Of a DNA stretch of 64,000 bases, positions 10,801 to 20,511 are shown in pieces (the first letter of the stretch is position 1; each line of letters begins with the position of its first letter). The stretch lies in NCBI GenBank assembly GCA_963693315.1, contig OY856188.1, positions 196,186,379-196,250,378 of the forward strand, given 5' to 3'. Under the pieces are notes generated by a model that did not search any database, was not told the origin of the DNA, and saw only the letters and a list, made by a program, of their open reading frames with translations. The stretch comes from Diogma glabrata. Taxonomy: Eukaryota > Arthropoda > Insecta > Diptera > Cylindrotomidae. A program made the translations under genes and the position numbers.

Positions 10801-11852
10801 AATATGTCAGGTTTATTTTTTTCGATGTAGTGATGAACCTCGTTTAGATTCGAATTGAGACCTCTTATGTTGGTGAAGTCAATGCTAAACTGTTGGTTCA
10901 CTCTGCTGCCATTATTTCGACTCCGAGATCCACCCTGTAACATTGTTATTATAGTGACTGAAATTCGGCCAGGCCTAAATTCCTACACTACGAAACAAAA
11001 GAAAGTCAGAGTGGGTCTGTCACAAACGATAACAGCAGTGAATGAAGTGTGCAATGAAAACTATATTTTCCGATAGAATTCTTTAAATAATCATTTTAAA
11101 CATTTAGAGAAAAAGTCAAAAGAAATCGAGTTGCAAAAAATTAAAAAGTGAGACAAAAAAAAGAGATATGAGGTTAAATTATTATAAAACCAAGGAAAAA
11201 ATACAAATAAAGTAAAAAGAGGGATAAATATGGTGGTCGGAGGAAATAGAATACGGTTTACTATTGTTTATGTGACTATTACTATACCATAAGACAAAAC
11301 ATAACTTAAAATAAAACTACATTTAACTACGAAGGGGTTGTTAAAGACTTGAAACTAATACATAAATAAACTGTAATGGAGGAGGAGAAGAGATAAAAGA
11401 AATTAAAAAAAAATGGATTACAGCAATAATTAAGAAGTAAATAATGTTTCCAGGTAGAAAAATGGGTAGTTAAAAATAAGAAAAGCCAATAAAATATTAA
11501 AGAAATATATACTATATTCTACGATACAGAGCTCACCGATAGTTTTTTTTTTGCAGCCGTAACACAATTTTTTTTCTTATTTTAATATTTTTAATATTTT
11601 CACTAATACTAACAATTTTAGGAACTTATCACTTGCACTTAAAACGTGGGTTTTTTTGAAATGGTAAAACCAATTAACTTTATTTTTTTTTTCTTTAAAA
11701 TATTATTTTAAAATTTTTTCACTAAGTACATCCGTCTTTAAAGAAGGTTAGGATATGAATGTATATACATACATAGTAACAACTACAGTTTGATTATTAT
11801 AAGGATTTCATGAAACTATTACGAATTATAATAATTTATTGTTGAAAACAAC
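7873..11852 (-). mobile_element. LINE (non-LTR retrotransposon), nearly intact ORF2
   Basis: Minus-strand element. The 3' end is marked by a run of 17 A residues (T on the plus strand, 7873-7889), then a 130-bp 3' UTR, the ORF2 frame, and about 900 bp of apparent 5' region without a recognisable ORF1. The proposed 5' edge at 11852 is where the poly(A) of a second LINE tail abuts. The lack of ORF1 implies an internal deletion, a 5'-truncated copy, or an element that never had one. No target duplication was identified. Confidence 0.75.
8025..10943 (-). CDS. LINE ORF2: endonuclease and reverse transcriptase, 972 aa
   Basis: Encodes the protein that nicks target DNA and copies the LINE RNA at the nick. 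The N-terminal apurinic-type endonuclease (about residues 20-245) shows TNIRGLN (24), FLTET (50-52), GDFN (162-165) and a final SDH (238-240). RT follows: KSAGPDGI (474-481), YNYRPIAIL (532-540), YGFR (570), DISKAFDKVW (605-614), GVPQGSALSP (661-670) and the catalytic FADD (691-694). All expected catalytic residues of both domains are visible. There is no RNase H; the tail (about 860-972) is the usual region with CRTTSFQNDYF and LWNSMP. Length and order fit a Jockey/CR1-group ORF2. The frame has no internal stop, so this copy is young or constrained. Start ATG 10943 was chosen because the endonuclease begins about 20 residues later. Opposite-strand frames inside it are shadows. Confidence 0.93.
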   Translation of the reverse strand: MLQGGSRSRNNGSRVNQQFSIDFTNIRGLNSNLNEVHHYIEKNKPDILFLTETIVSCKASKLDIAKYRIPCYELEHSFYNKHGVCVFVRNSLSCMRIKAYELNSKHHNSLALKISGVDETTFIIGIYRSPNSPPGCPFFNKLSTNLDKISGDYPKARLVILGDFNIHNKEWLKYSSRTDDIGRQAELILADYHGLTQMIEHPTRIPDNAGHNSNLLDLFLTNEPNTTQTKIDQPLGSSDHVLISTVVSFTSPSPIRANPRRVWNYKHADWEGLRNFYEGISWKNACCVEQDPSTSAQRVSDVIKDGMQRFIPNRLITPKTEPWFTRDVDEAVRNKCKAFKMYNSNKTPETHSAYKQARNISKYKIDLDKDAFIQKKAKKFAEHPSGSRSFFQAVKSVQSNFTRSSIPTLILNDIPVCDSKEKADILGRIFAENSNIDEPSHSPTLIPPFETKMKPIIFRCNIVRKMLLSINVNKSAGPDGIPPLILKNFARQLAPILTKIFYLSYKSGIFPDSWKLASVQPIPKKGSKIDPYNYRPIAILSVLAKLFEKYVNYNLIEYLEGSRIIDDKQYGFRRSHGTGDLLAYVTHLWNKSLENHGETFSISLDISKAFDKVWHRNLIAKLKSYGIDDLTISWIHSFLTGRQFHVNLDGITSNVFTTNAGVPQGSALSPTLFLLYINDLLISTVHPIHSFADDSTLHASHASPKFRSHTAVTTDRELLIDSINEDLERIMEWGDRNFVAFNSTKTKLCRLSRIERQKNFPIKINHEELDEVESVRLLGVDIENNLKWNKHVFNLAKSAMQKLGFLSRCKKFFNPDQILLIYKSFIRPCMEYCCHVWGGACQSTIKCLDSVQRKAIRLIDNTELTDQLDTLQHRRNVAELSIYYKYNFSEFSSKEIQNILPSCAQYSRRTRTSESSHPFSVQIPRCRTTSFQNDYFNRVVKLWNSMPGSVFPDEYSPQMFKENVNRHLKQLV

Positions 11853-11957
11853 CCGTTTTTTTTAAATCAATGTTAGGCATGTTTAGTGTTAACCATTATA
11901 GATTAACGTCTCTGAATATTGGAAGATATCATGCTAACAAGGGAAATAGGGCTCGAG
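11853..11957 (-). mobile_element. Second LINE 3' tail, head-to-tail upstream
   Basis: On the minus strand this segment aligns to the 3' UTR end of the LINE (7890-7975): shared GATATCTTCC.ATATTCA, TAAACATG and a terminal A-rich tract. It lies directly 5' of the full LINE in the same orientation, so two elements are joined tail to head. It carries only the last 100 bp or so. Confidence 0.65.
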
Positions 11958-12246
11958 AGTATTTATCAATTTTGTAAAAATATTTATTATAAAATAGTTT
12001 TTTATTTATTTATTGTAATACCAATTTTAATACAAAATTGTAGTTAAATTTTTTATTTTCTCCACCAATTGAAGGTATTACAAACATAATAAAAATATTT
12101 TTGAAATACTATCAATTGGCGAAAAAAAATAAAAAATTTTATTACAATTTTGTATTAAACTATTACGAAATTATTTAATAATTTTACATTATTATTTAAA
12201 TTTTTTATTAATTTTTATAATATGTATTTAAAAACAAATTTCTAAA

Positions 12247-12830
12247 ATTAATGACCAATGTTGATATATCGTGGATGATGAGATGAGCGTACGCTATCGT
12301 CTTTGAAATTATGACATTTTTTAGATTTTTCGCTAGTTAACGGACACTAATTTGTCGGACAATTGTATCAGAGTATTATACAATAAATTAAAAAAATTAG
12401 ACATGTGGTAATCAATAAACAATACCCAATACGCCAGGATTCCAACTTCCAGTCGTCGGACTGGAAAAACGCGACCGAAAATTTGTCGGACAATATGAAC
12501 CTTCAATTTCACTAATTTTTGTTAAATAATCCTGTGAAAATAACCATTGTGGTAATTGATTTTCAAAGCAGACAATTATTTGTTGGACAAAGTTACCCTC
12601 GTTTTCAAAAACAAATTTTCACCTCCTTTAATAAATAACAAAATTGTGGTAGTAAATATACATGACCCTGGGAAATCGCCATGTTTCGGAGTTTTCCATC
12701 GAAAAGGCGACCGAATTAAGGAAAATGGCAGTTAAAAAAGTTGTAGGACTCGTCAAGGACAAGCGCTTTACGAAGTATAAAATATGTGGTAATCATATAA
12801 TGAAACCGACAAGGGCCCAGGGACTAGGAT
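12247..12830. repeat. Interspersed repeat family D, copy 1
   Basis: Contains several TTGTCGGACAA motifs and two blocks shared with 15285-15572. The block at 12747-12823 (GACTCGTCAAGGACAAGCG ... GGGCCCAGGGA) is inverted there, while the block at 12648-12700 (GTAAATATACATGACCCTGG) is in direct orientation. The opposite orientations suggest internal rearrangement or an element with inverted ends. I see no coding region. Confidence 0.55.
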
Positions 12831-12852
12831 GAAATTGCATCTTGTATTCGTA

Positions 12853-12944
12853 TAGGATGATGGCAATTCTTCACTCGGATGAATGACTCCACTCGCTTCG
12901 CTCGTTCCTTAAACTTCATTCTGGTGAAGAATTGCCATCATTCT
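12853..12944. mobile_element. Small foldback with GC-rich hinge
   Basis: TAGGATGATGGCAATTCTTCAC pairs with GTGAAGAATTGCCATCATTCTA. The hinge contains ACTCGCTTCGCTCG. It belongs with the hinge-type foldbacks at 25687, 28054, 28896, 42548 and 63186. Confidence 0.75.
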
Positions 12945-14578
12945 AAGCTCTTACAAGAATCTACTATTATTTATTAAAATGTAAAATGTTACTTCCAATA
13001 TAACAGTAGTTGAATAAAGTTAAAAACTATTTTCATGAAAAAAATTTACTTTGGCCTTATATCATTAATTTTTCATTTTAGAATAGAAATATTTGAAATT
13101 ATTCTGTAACTGTTCAGCTTTTTAATCAATTTCGGAGGTCGATTCGCCAGATCCGCCAGATAGAACATGTTTTTTTAGTGTTCAACGAAAATTGTGTTGA
13201 ATGGATGAAAAATACGAGGCATTCATTGATTGAAATATACGAATAGAATAAACGTACCCGCGGGCAACAATATTCGATCTAAAGCAACATAATATAATTT
13301 TGCTCACTACTCAATCGACTGTATTTTCTGTTTAATAGAATCATAATGTGTGATTTTTATCCCTACCACAATCCGTTACGTAATACCATATTTTCTATTG
13401 TTGATCATTTTTAAAAAAACGAAATTTTATGACAAACGTAAAATCCAAAATATTTATATATGTATCGATAATTTCGATTTTATCGAGATTCTTTCAAGAT
13501 TAGATCAAAATACCAAAATATATTGTACATTTACTACCGTGATGTAGACATAAAAAATATGTACGTTGAACCCATATTGGAGCCACAAATGCCTTTTCTT
13601 TATTACTAAAAATATAAATCCAAATAAGCTCCACTTTTATCTAAGCAAATTTTCATAAAAAAAATTATCCTTAACGTCATTAATTCAAACATTTAACGTT
13701 TGTAAAAATACAAAAAAAATATAATAAAATGAAAAATTCATAATGGACTTGGTTGAATGTTAATGGATACTTGAATCTTTTTCAATAAAAATTTCTATAT
13801 GAAAGCAATTGAATATCACATAAAAAGGAGAAAAGGAAATCTAAGGACTCAGACGTTTGTTTTCATATTTTTTCCACTTTTAATGAATGTTCATGAATTA
13901 ATTTATGTACGTACGTTCAACAACGAATATATAAAAAAGGAAATTATTAGATTTATTCAACCTGTAAACTTTTATCGACTATTTCAAAGGGATTTTTGTC
14001 GTTTATTATTTCTATGTTATTGTTATAGTAATTGTACATATTAAGATCTATCCACAGTACTGTATTAGACTGGGTGTGAAAAAAAAAGTTTTCTCCGAAA
14101 CCCCCTGAGAAAGTTCTTTTTGGTGAAAAAACAAGAGGGAATTTTTTTTAAATAAAAATAACACGAGCCGCAAAATCATCGAACTTCATTTTTTGATAAA
14201 ATCGTATAATTTTTTATATATCCAATGGAATATGCAGGTTTAAGGTAAAAATCGTATAAACATTTTTGTAGGAAGTTTAATTCTCTATGAAAAAGGCCCT
14301 AGTGATTTTTTGACTAAAACATATATTTCTGAGGATATTTTGAAAAAAAAACTAAAAAATCTTTGTAACTCGTAAGCAAAAAATGAAAAAAACACACTTT
14401 TATTGAAAACGAACTAAAAAATAAATTTTGCATTGACACAACACGAAGAAACAAAGGTTATGTTCAAACGTTAAATCTTTTATTAATGACTATGTTTGCT
14501 TTCAAACTGCAATAAGGAAATAAATATTTAAATATATTTTTAAACAATTTAACACAGATGGCAAAATTAGATGTACAG
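12945..14578. other. AT-rich stretch without recognised feature
   Basis: No coding similarity, long repeat or convincing RNA gene is visible in 12945-14578. The open frames at 13350-13547 and 13799-14044 have AT-driven composition and no family resemblance. Confidence 0.6.
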
Positions 14579-14884
14579 ACTAGAATACTATTTAACTAGA
14601 AGTTTTGTTAGATAAATAATTTTCCGTTACAGTTTTTTACAAAAAATAAAAGTGGTTGGCGCAGTCAGCGTATTGAACGTATTACAACACATTTCGTATT
14701 ATATGTAATTTATAATACTTTAAAATAGTTAAATTAAGCAAGTTTTAGTATTTATGCTTATTACTTAATTAAGATTTAAAATTAGCAGATTTTCTAAATA
14801 TTTATTGCCCTTTCTTTATTTTTTGTAAAAACTGTAACGGAGAATTATTTATTTAACAAAACTTCTTGTCAAATAGTATTCTAG
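14579..14884. mobile_element. Foldback MITE, 306 bp
   Basis: CTAGAATACTATTTAACTAG at the left tip and its inverted copy ending CTAG at 14884 open arms of about 73 bp (AGAAGTTTTGTTAGATAAAT, CCGTTACAGTTTTTT), with a central unique region of about 155 bp. It has no coding capacity. Confidence 0.8.
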
Positions 14885-15180
14885 TGGAGGGATGTCAAAC
14901 TTGCGGCCCGCGGGCAACTTGTGACCCGCTGCATTAATTGTTGTGGCCCTCAACACTTTTCCACACCTCCAGTGTTTTAATTAAAAAATTCAAAAATGCA
15001 TAAAAAAATGAATTTATTAAAAATATTCTCATAATACAAAATTTACTTATAATTTCTATTATAAAAAATATGATCTTCCTTATGGCAACAACCCCTTTTA
15101 TGAAAGCAGCTGTACTTGGTATCGTCAGCACGTGGATTAAACCGTCGATCATTAATGACATTGCTAAAAGATGTGGCGTG
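14885..15180. mobile_element. Truncated hAT-type terminus
   Basis: GTGGAGGGATGTCAAACTTG followed by CGGCCCGCGGGCAACTTGTG resembles the subterminal GC-rich sequence of GTF2IRD2/ZBED5-like hAT elements. It also resembles the left end of the hAT at 42274 (GGGGATCCTGCGGCC). No partner end or transposase was identified, so it is probably a truncated end. Called from motif recognition only. Confidence 0.45.
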
Positions 15181-15284
15181 TGATTACGAAGATGAAGTGC
15201 GTTGCCCTTTAAATCATAAGTTTTAAGATTTTTACAGCCGTTGGACGAAGTTGTAATTTTTTTTCTAAATTAAAGATTATAGTC

Positions 15285-15572
15285 TCTGGGCCCTCGCTAA
15301 TTCCATTTAATGATTAACACATATTTTACGCTTCGTGAGGTGCCTGTCCTTGACGAGTCTGAAAACTTTTGTACCTGCCATTTTCATCAACCCAAGAATG
15401 TCAAACTGTCAATTGCCCTACTCGACAATAGCAGACACATTTTTGTCGGACAATTTCCTTCGTGTTCTATCACAAATTTCCACTCCCGTAGTTAAAAAAA
15501 TTGTGGCAGCAAATTTACAAGATCCCGGGCAATTGGCATTTCTCGGAGCTTGTCGGACAGTGACATTAGACT
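15285..15572. repeat. Interspersed repeat family D, copy 2
   Basis: 15286-15362 is the inverse of 12747-12823. 15505-15560 (GCAAATTTACAAGATCCCGG) is a direct match to 12648-12705. It contains TTGTCGGACAA at 15444. It runs straight into the 48-bp minisatellite that follows. Confidence 0.55.
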
Positions 15573-15579
15573 CCATATT

Positions 15580-16155
15580 TCGAAAAAATTTCAATTTTTG
15601 ATTTTGTAATATTTTTTGAGTTATGAAAAAAATTTGTAGTTTTGATTTTGTTATAATTTTTGAAATATTTTTGGAATTTTAAAAAAGTTTGTACATATTT
15701 TTGATTTTGTTATAATTTTTGCAATATTTTTAGAATGTTTAAAAAGTTTCAATTTTCGATTTTATTATAACTTTTGCAATTTTTTTTTGAAATTTTGGAA
15801 AAAGTATGAATTTTTGAGTTTGTTGATTTTTGAAATTTTGCAAGAAATTTTGAAAAAACTTTCAATTTTTGATTAGTAAAAATGTTGGGAATATTTTTAG
15901 AATTTTGAAAAAGTTTAATTGTTTGATTTTGTTATAATTTCTGGAGTAGTTTAAGAGTTTTGAAAAAAGTTTGAATTTTTGGATTATAAATTTTTGCAAT
16001 ATTTTTAAAATTTAAAATTAAAATTTTTGGAATTTTGAAAAAAATTGTTATTCTTTATTTCGTTATAATTTTTTTAATTTTTTAAGAATTTTATTTTAAT
16101 TTTTAGAATAGTTTTGGAATTTTGAAAGAAATATGAATTTTTGATTTTGTAATAT
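15580..16155. repeat. Degenerate 48-bp-period minisatellite
   Basis: Repeats of the type GTTTGAATTTTTGATTTTGT / TATAATTTTTGCAATATTTT with TAGAATTTTGAAAAA linkers, about 10 diverged units. The same monomer fills parts of the three family B copies (3740-4130, 44090-44460, 49740-50220), so this is probably a fourth, fragmentary family B locus. Confidence 0.7.
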
Positions 16156-16184
16156 TTTCTTGAAACTTGAAACTCACTGGAAAA

Positions 16185-18418
16185 TGTCACTGATTTGGAC
16201 CCCAATTTTTTTTCTTAAAGACCTCTGTAAAAAATAATGTTTCCCAAAATTTTGCCCCTCCCTGACTCCCCCTTAACGAATTATGATTTTTTGAATTATT
16301 AAAATTATGTAAAATTAAGCTATTTTTAAAAAATAATTCCTCCGTATGTGTTTATTCAATTTTATCGTAATTAGTCTTATTTTCTTTGTTTTTTGTTCAA
16401 CTTTAATATCACGGAAATTAAAATGTCTAATATTAAAAATTGACCAAACGCAACATCAAAATGTACAGTAGTTTTTTTGTCAAAAAAAAACCAGTTTTAA
16501 AAAGGCCACCAAAACTATAGATTTTAACCAAAATGCTTCTGTTCTAGCTCATTTGTTTTGTATTTCCATAAAATTTTTAAATTTATTAACTTCAACACCC
16601 AAAGTTAAATATTTCTAAAGATAGAAGAATTAAGACATATTCATTATTCTTAAAAAAAACCATTTTTATACCTCTACAACTTTTTTCTGTGAACACCAAA
16701 TTACACCAAACTTTCAAAAAAACTGCTTTATTATGATCCTAAAATATCCTGAAAGTTTGAGCTTTGATATTGTTTCAGATAAGAAACATGATTTTTTTAA
16801 ATTCAATATTTTCAAGATTTTTTTATCATAACATTTTATCTTTAAGTGTTTAGAAAATTTAAAATACCTATAAATATTTTTAATTTTTTTAATAATTTAC
16901 CAATAATTTACCGATTCGAACTGTGTGAGTTCATTTACAAAGGGTTTACAACTGTTGTAAACCCTTTGTAAACTCTTTGTAAATGAACTCACAGAGTTCG
17001 AAACCGGTAGGGTTAATAAAAAAAAAAGTTAATAATAAAAGGATTGTCTAAATTAATATTTTTTTCTACTCAAAAAACAAAAAGAATTTTTTTTCTCAAA
17101 TGTTTTATTGTTAATTAAGTGAGTAAAAGTAATTGGTGCTACAATTTTAAATTATTAAAAAAATTCAAAATATTTATAGATATTTTAAAATTTCTAAACA
17201 TATAATGAATTACTCACGTCACTCCGAAATTGATATTATATATATTTTATCTTTGTTTGGGTTATTTTTATTATTTTTTGTATTTTAAAGGGACAGAATT
17301 AAATGGATTTAATAATGACTTTAATAGATCATGAATTTCTTCATAATTTTTCAAAGATTTTGTAAGAATCGATTCATTTTCGGCTGATAAAAATATGTTT
17401 GGTATACAAGTTTTTATTTTTTTAAGTTTAAATTAAGTTTTAATTTATTTTATCAAATATATTACCTTTTTAGATTCAAAATCAATATAATAAATAAATT
17501 CAAGACCTTTTTTTTTATAAATTTATTTTTTATTTAAAATTTGCATAAGTTATTTCTTTAAATGTACAATCATTTTATAAAAATATTTTTTATTAGCCGA
17601 AAATTAATCGATTCTTACAAAATTTTTGAAAAATTATGAACAAACTCATGATCTATTAAATTCAGTCCTTAAACGTTCAAATCCATTTAATTCTGTCCTT
17701 TTAAAATACAAAAAATAATAAAAATAACCCAAACAAAGATAAAATGTTATGATCAAAATATCTTGAAAATATTGAATTTAAAAAAATCATATTTCTTATC
17801 TGAAACAAAAATCAAAGCTCAAACTTTCAGGATATTTTAGGATCAAGATAAAGCAGTTTTTTTGAAAATTTGGTGTAATTAAATATTTCTAATGATAGAA
17901 ATATCAAGACATATTCATTATTCTTAAAAAAAACCATTTTTACACCTCTACAACTTTTTTCTGTGATCACCAGATCACAGAAAAAAGTTGTAGAGGTGTA
18001 AAAATTGTTTTTTTTTAAGAATAATGAATATGTCTTGATACTTCTATCATTAGAAATATTTAACTTTGGGTGTTGAAATTAATAAATTTAAAAATTTTAT
18101 GGAAATACAAAAAAAATGAGCTAGAGCAGAAGCATTTTGGTTAAAATCTATGGTTTTGGTGGCCTTTTTAAAACTGGCCTTTTTTGACAAAAAAAATCTG
18201 TACATTTTGATGTTACGTTTGGTCATTTTTTAATATTAGACATTTTAATTTCCGTGATATTAAAGTTGAACAAAAAACAAAGAAAATAAGACTAATTACG
18301 ATAAAATCGAATAAACACATACGGAGTAATTATTTTTTAAGGGAGGGGCAAAATTTTGGGAAACATTAGTTTTTGCAGAGGTCTTTAAGATAAAAAATTG
18401 GCGTCCAAATCAGTAACA
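16185..18418. mobile_element. 2.2-kb imperfect palindrome (foldback element)
   Basis: GTCACTGATTTGGAC (16186) is inverted at 18403-18417, and the arms pair almost end to end. Landmarks are CCTCCGTATGTGTTTATTC (16341) with its inverse near 18310, TTTGAGCTTTGAT with its inverse near 17812, and CGATTCATTTTCGGCTGAT with its inverse near 17600; the centre is near 17480. Extra palindromes are nested at 16921-17000 (GAGTTCATTTACAAAG...) and around 17975. Both arms are non-coding. The arms are more diverged than those of 6170-7544, suggesting greater age. Confidence 0.85.
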
Positions 18419-18455
18419 TGAGTGCGCACCCTCTTTTAAAAAAATTTTAAACAAG

Positions 18456-18702
<247 letters not shown>

Positions 18703-18754
18703 CAGTGGCGTTTCCTGAATATTTCTTTAAGGTGTTCGTTTTTGTTGAATGTAG

Positions 18755-19348
18755 TTATGTAGTTATAATATGCATGTATTTATAGTATGTGTATTGTATA
18801 TAGTTATAATGTTTCGTGCCTTCGTCATGGCCTCTAAATGCGAGTTTACACAATGAACAAACAATATTTATTAAGATCTTTAACAAATTTCTGTTGCGTC
18901 TGATCAGTTCATTGTAATTTTGTCTTGATATATGACTTTGCTCATCTAAAATTAAATCTAATCTTATAGTCCACAATGTTTTAAATGCCTACATATTCGT
19001 AATCTAAGTTCTACTTTTTCCATGCTTTTGTATCCCAATGCTTAAATGAAATTCGAAAACCCGTCAAAATTCCAAACAGACTTTTCTAACTGTTTTGTAA
19101 AACAATACATAAGGCCAGTAAAACAGTTTATTCAAAAGTAAGCTGCCTGTCAACCATTCAGGTGACTTATAACTGGAAATTATTAAACGCCGAGTGAATG
19201 TTTGTCGCTTTGAAGTGCATTTGGTTTCCATATTTGGTAATTCCGGTACAGGCTTTCCATTTCGTAATATACATTTCTTTTCATCTATAGTTCGCCCAGC
19301 AAAAGATATTGCCTTCAAATCGTTAATGATGCAAAACGTCTCTTCCAT
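18755..19348 (-). pseudogene. hAT transposase remnant (TTF zinc-finger and DUF4371 parts)
   Basis: Reading down the minus strand, 19348-19064 translates as an N-terminal TTF-type zinc-finger region: GKPVPELPN, FTRRLIISSYKSPEWLTGS and LNKLFYWPYVLFY. One expected zinc-binding cysteine is Tyr (WPY). Then 18976-18755 gives ILDEQSHISRQNYNELIRRN and LAFRGHDE, the start of the DUF4371 region of hAT transposases. The two pieces are in different frames, and the catalytic RNase-H core and C-terminal dimerisation region are missing. It sits just inside the left tip of the hAT-type element, so it reads toward that end. Family identity rests on recognised motifs. Confidence 0.7.
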
Positions 19349-19509
19349 GTCTTTGTATTAAAATAATTTTTAAATCCTCTTACAAATTTAAGAAAATTAC
19401 CACCATGCAATTTAAATTATTGATATTTGGCTAAACAACACAATTTATTACTGTTCTGAGGTAATAGTTTCGCATTGTTGAAAAATTATATTACGTTGAT
19501 CGTTTTCAA

Positions 19510-19925
19510 AATAAAATAAAAAGTCTTTAAAAAAAAAATAGAACCGACATCAGAAAAAAAAAACACAAGAAAGTGAAAAATAACTCAATCGTGGCTTAGA
19601 GACAAAAATTTAGTTATATCTATAATCTAACAACAGGGAAAAAATTAAGCCTTTAAAGTTTAAACAAAATTATTATATTATAGAAGTTATTTGTTATTAT
19701 AATTATTACAATTATTATAGTTGTTATTATATTAAAAAAGTTATTGTAAAAATTATTATAACAAATAACTTCTATAATATAATAATTTTGTTTAAAGGCT
19801 TAATTTTTTTGGCTGTAGTTAGATATAACAAAATTTTTATCTCTAAGCCACAATTGAGTTATTTTTCACTTTTTGTGTTTTTTTTTTCTGAAATCGGTTC
19901 TATTTTTTTTTTTAAAAGATTTTTT
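19510..19925. mobile_element. Foldback palindrome, about 415 bp
   Basis: AATAGAACCGACATCAG pairs with CTGAAATCGGTTCTATT; further in, AACTCAATCGTGGCTTAGAG pairs with CTAAGCCACAATTGAGTT, and AATTAAGCCTTTAAA with TTTAAAGGCTTAATT. The centre is AT-rich (near 19715-19740). It is nested in the hAT-type element. Confidence 0.85.
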
Positions 19926-20511
19926 ATATTTTAATTTTTAGTGTATAAAAGCAAATGTCTGTTAGCAAGCATGTCAGAAAGCGTTTTTGATGCAATAACT
20001 TAAAATCCCGGAAAGTATTCATCGATGAAAATCTAGTAATCATGGTTTTCCGATTTTTATAAAAAAACGGAATATTTTCTATCAAGAAAAATTATTTAGG
20101 ACTACCTTGGCATCTATAGCAATATAACGCAGGTCAAACCAACTAAATAAAATAAGCTTTTTCGAAGGAATCGGCAAAAATACATAAAAAAATATAGTTT
20201 TTTCCACATCATGGAAAAAAATATGGGACAACCTCTGAATGTACCTTAATAGAACACAATGAGCCGTTTTCGAGAAATCGGGGAATATACATAAAAATAT
20301 ACAGTTTTTCTCGATTTTCTGAAAAACAGTATTTTTCACGATATAGAAAAAAATATGGGACCACCTCGAAACTTACCTCAATAGAATAAAATTTAAATCA
20401 TTCAAATCGAACAAACCGTTTTTGAGAAATCGGTGAACATACATAAAAAAAACTCAAAATTAAACATAAACCTCCTTCTCTTTTGAAGTTGGTTAAAAAA
20501 AAATTTTAAAT

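Noticed and set aside
14934..15161. 75-codon minus-strand frame beside the hAT-like terminus
   Set aside because: No resemblance to any transposase part that I can recognise; probably chance.
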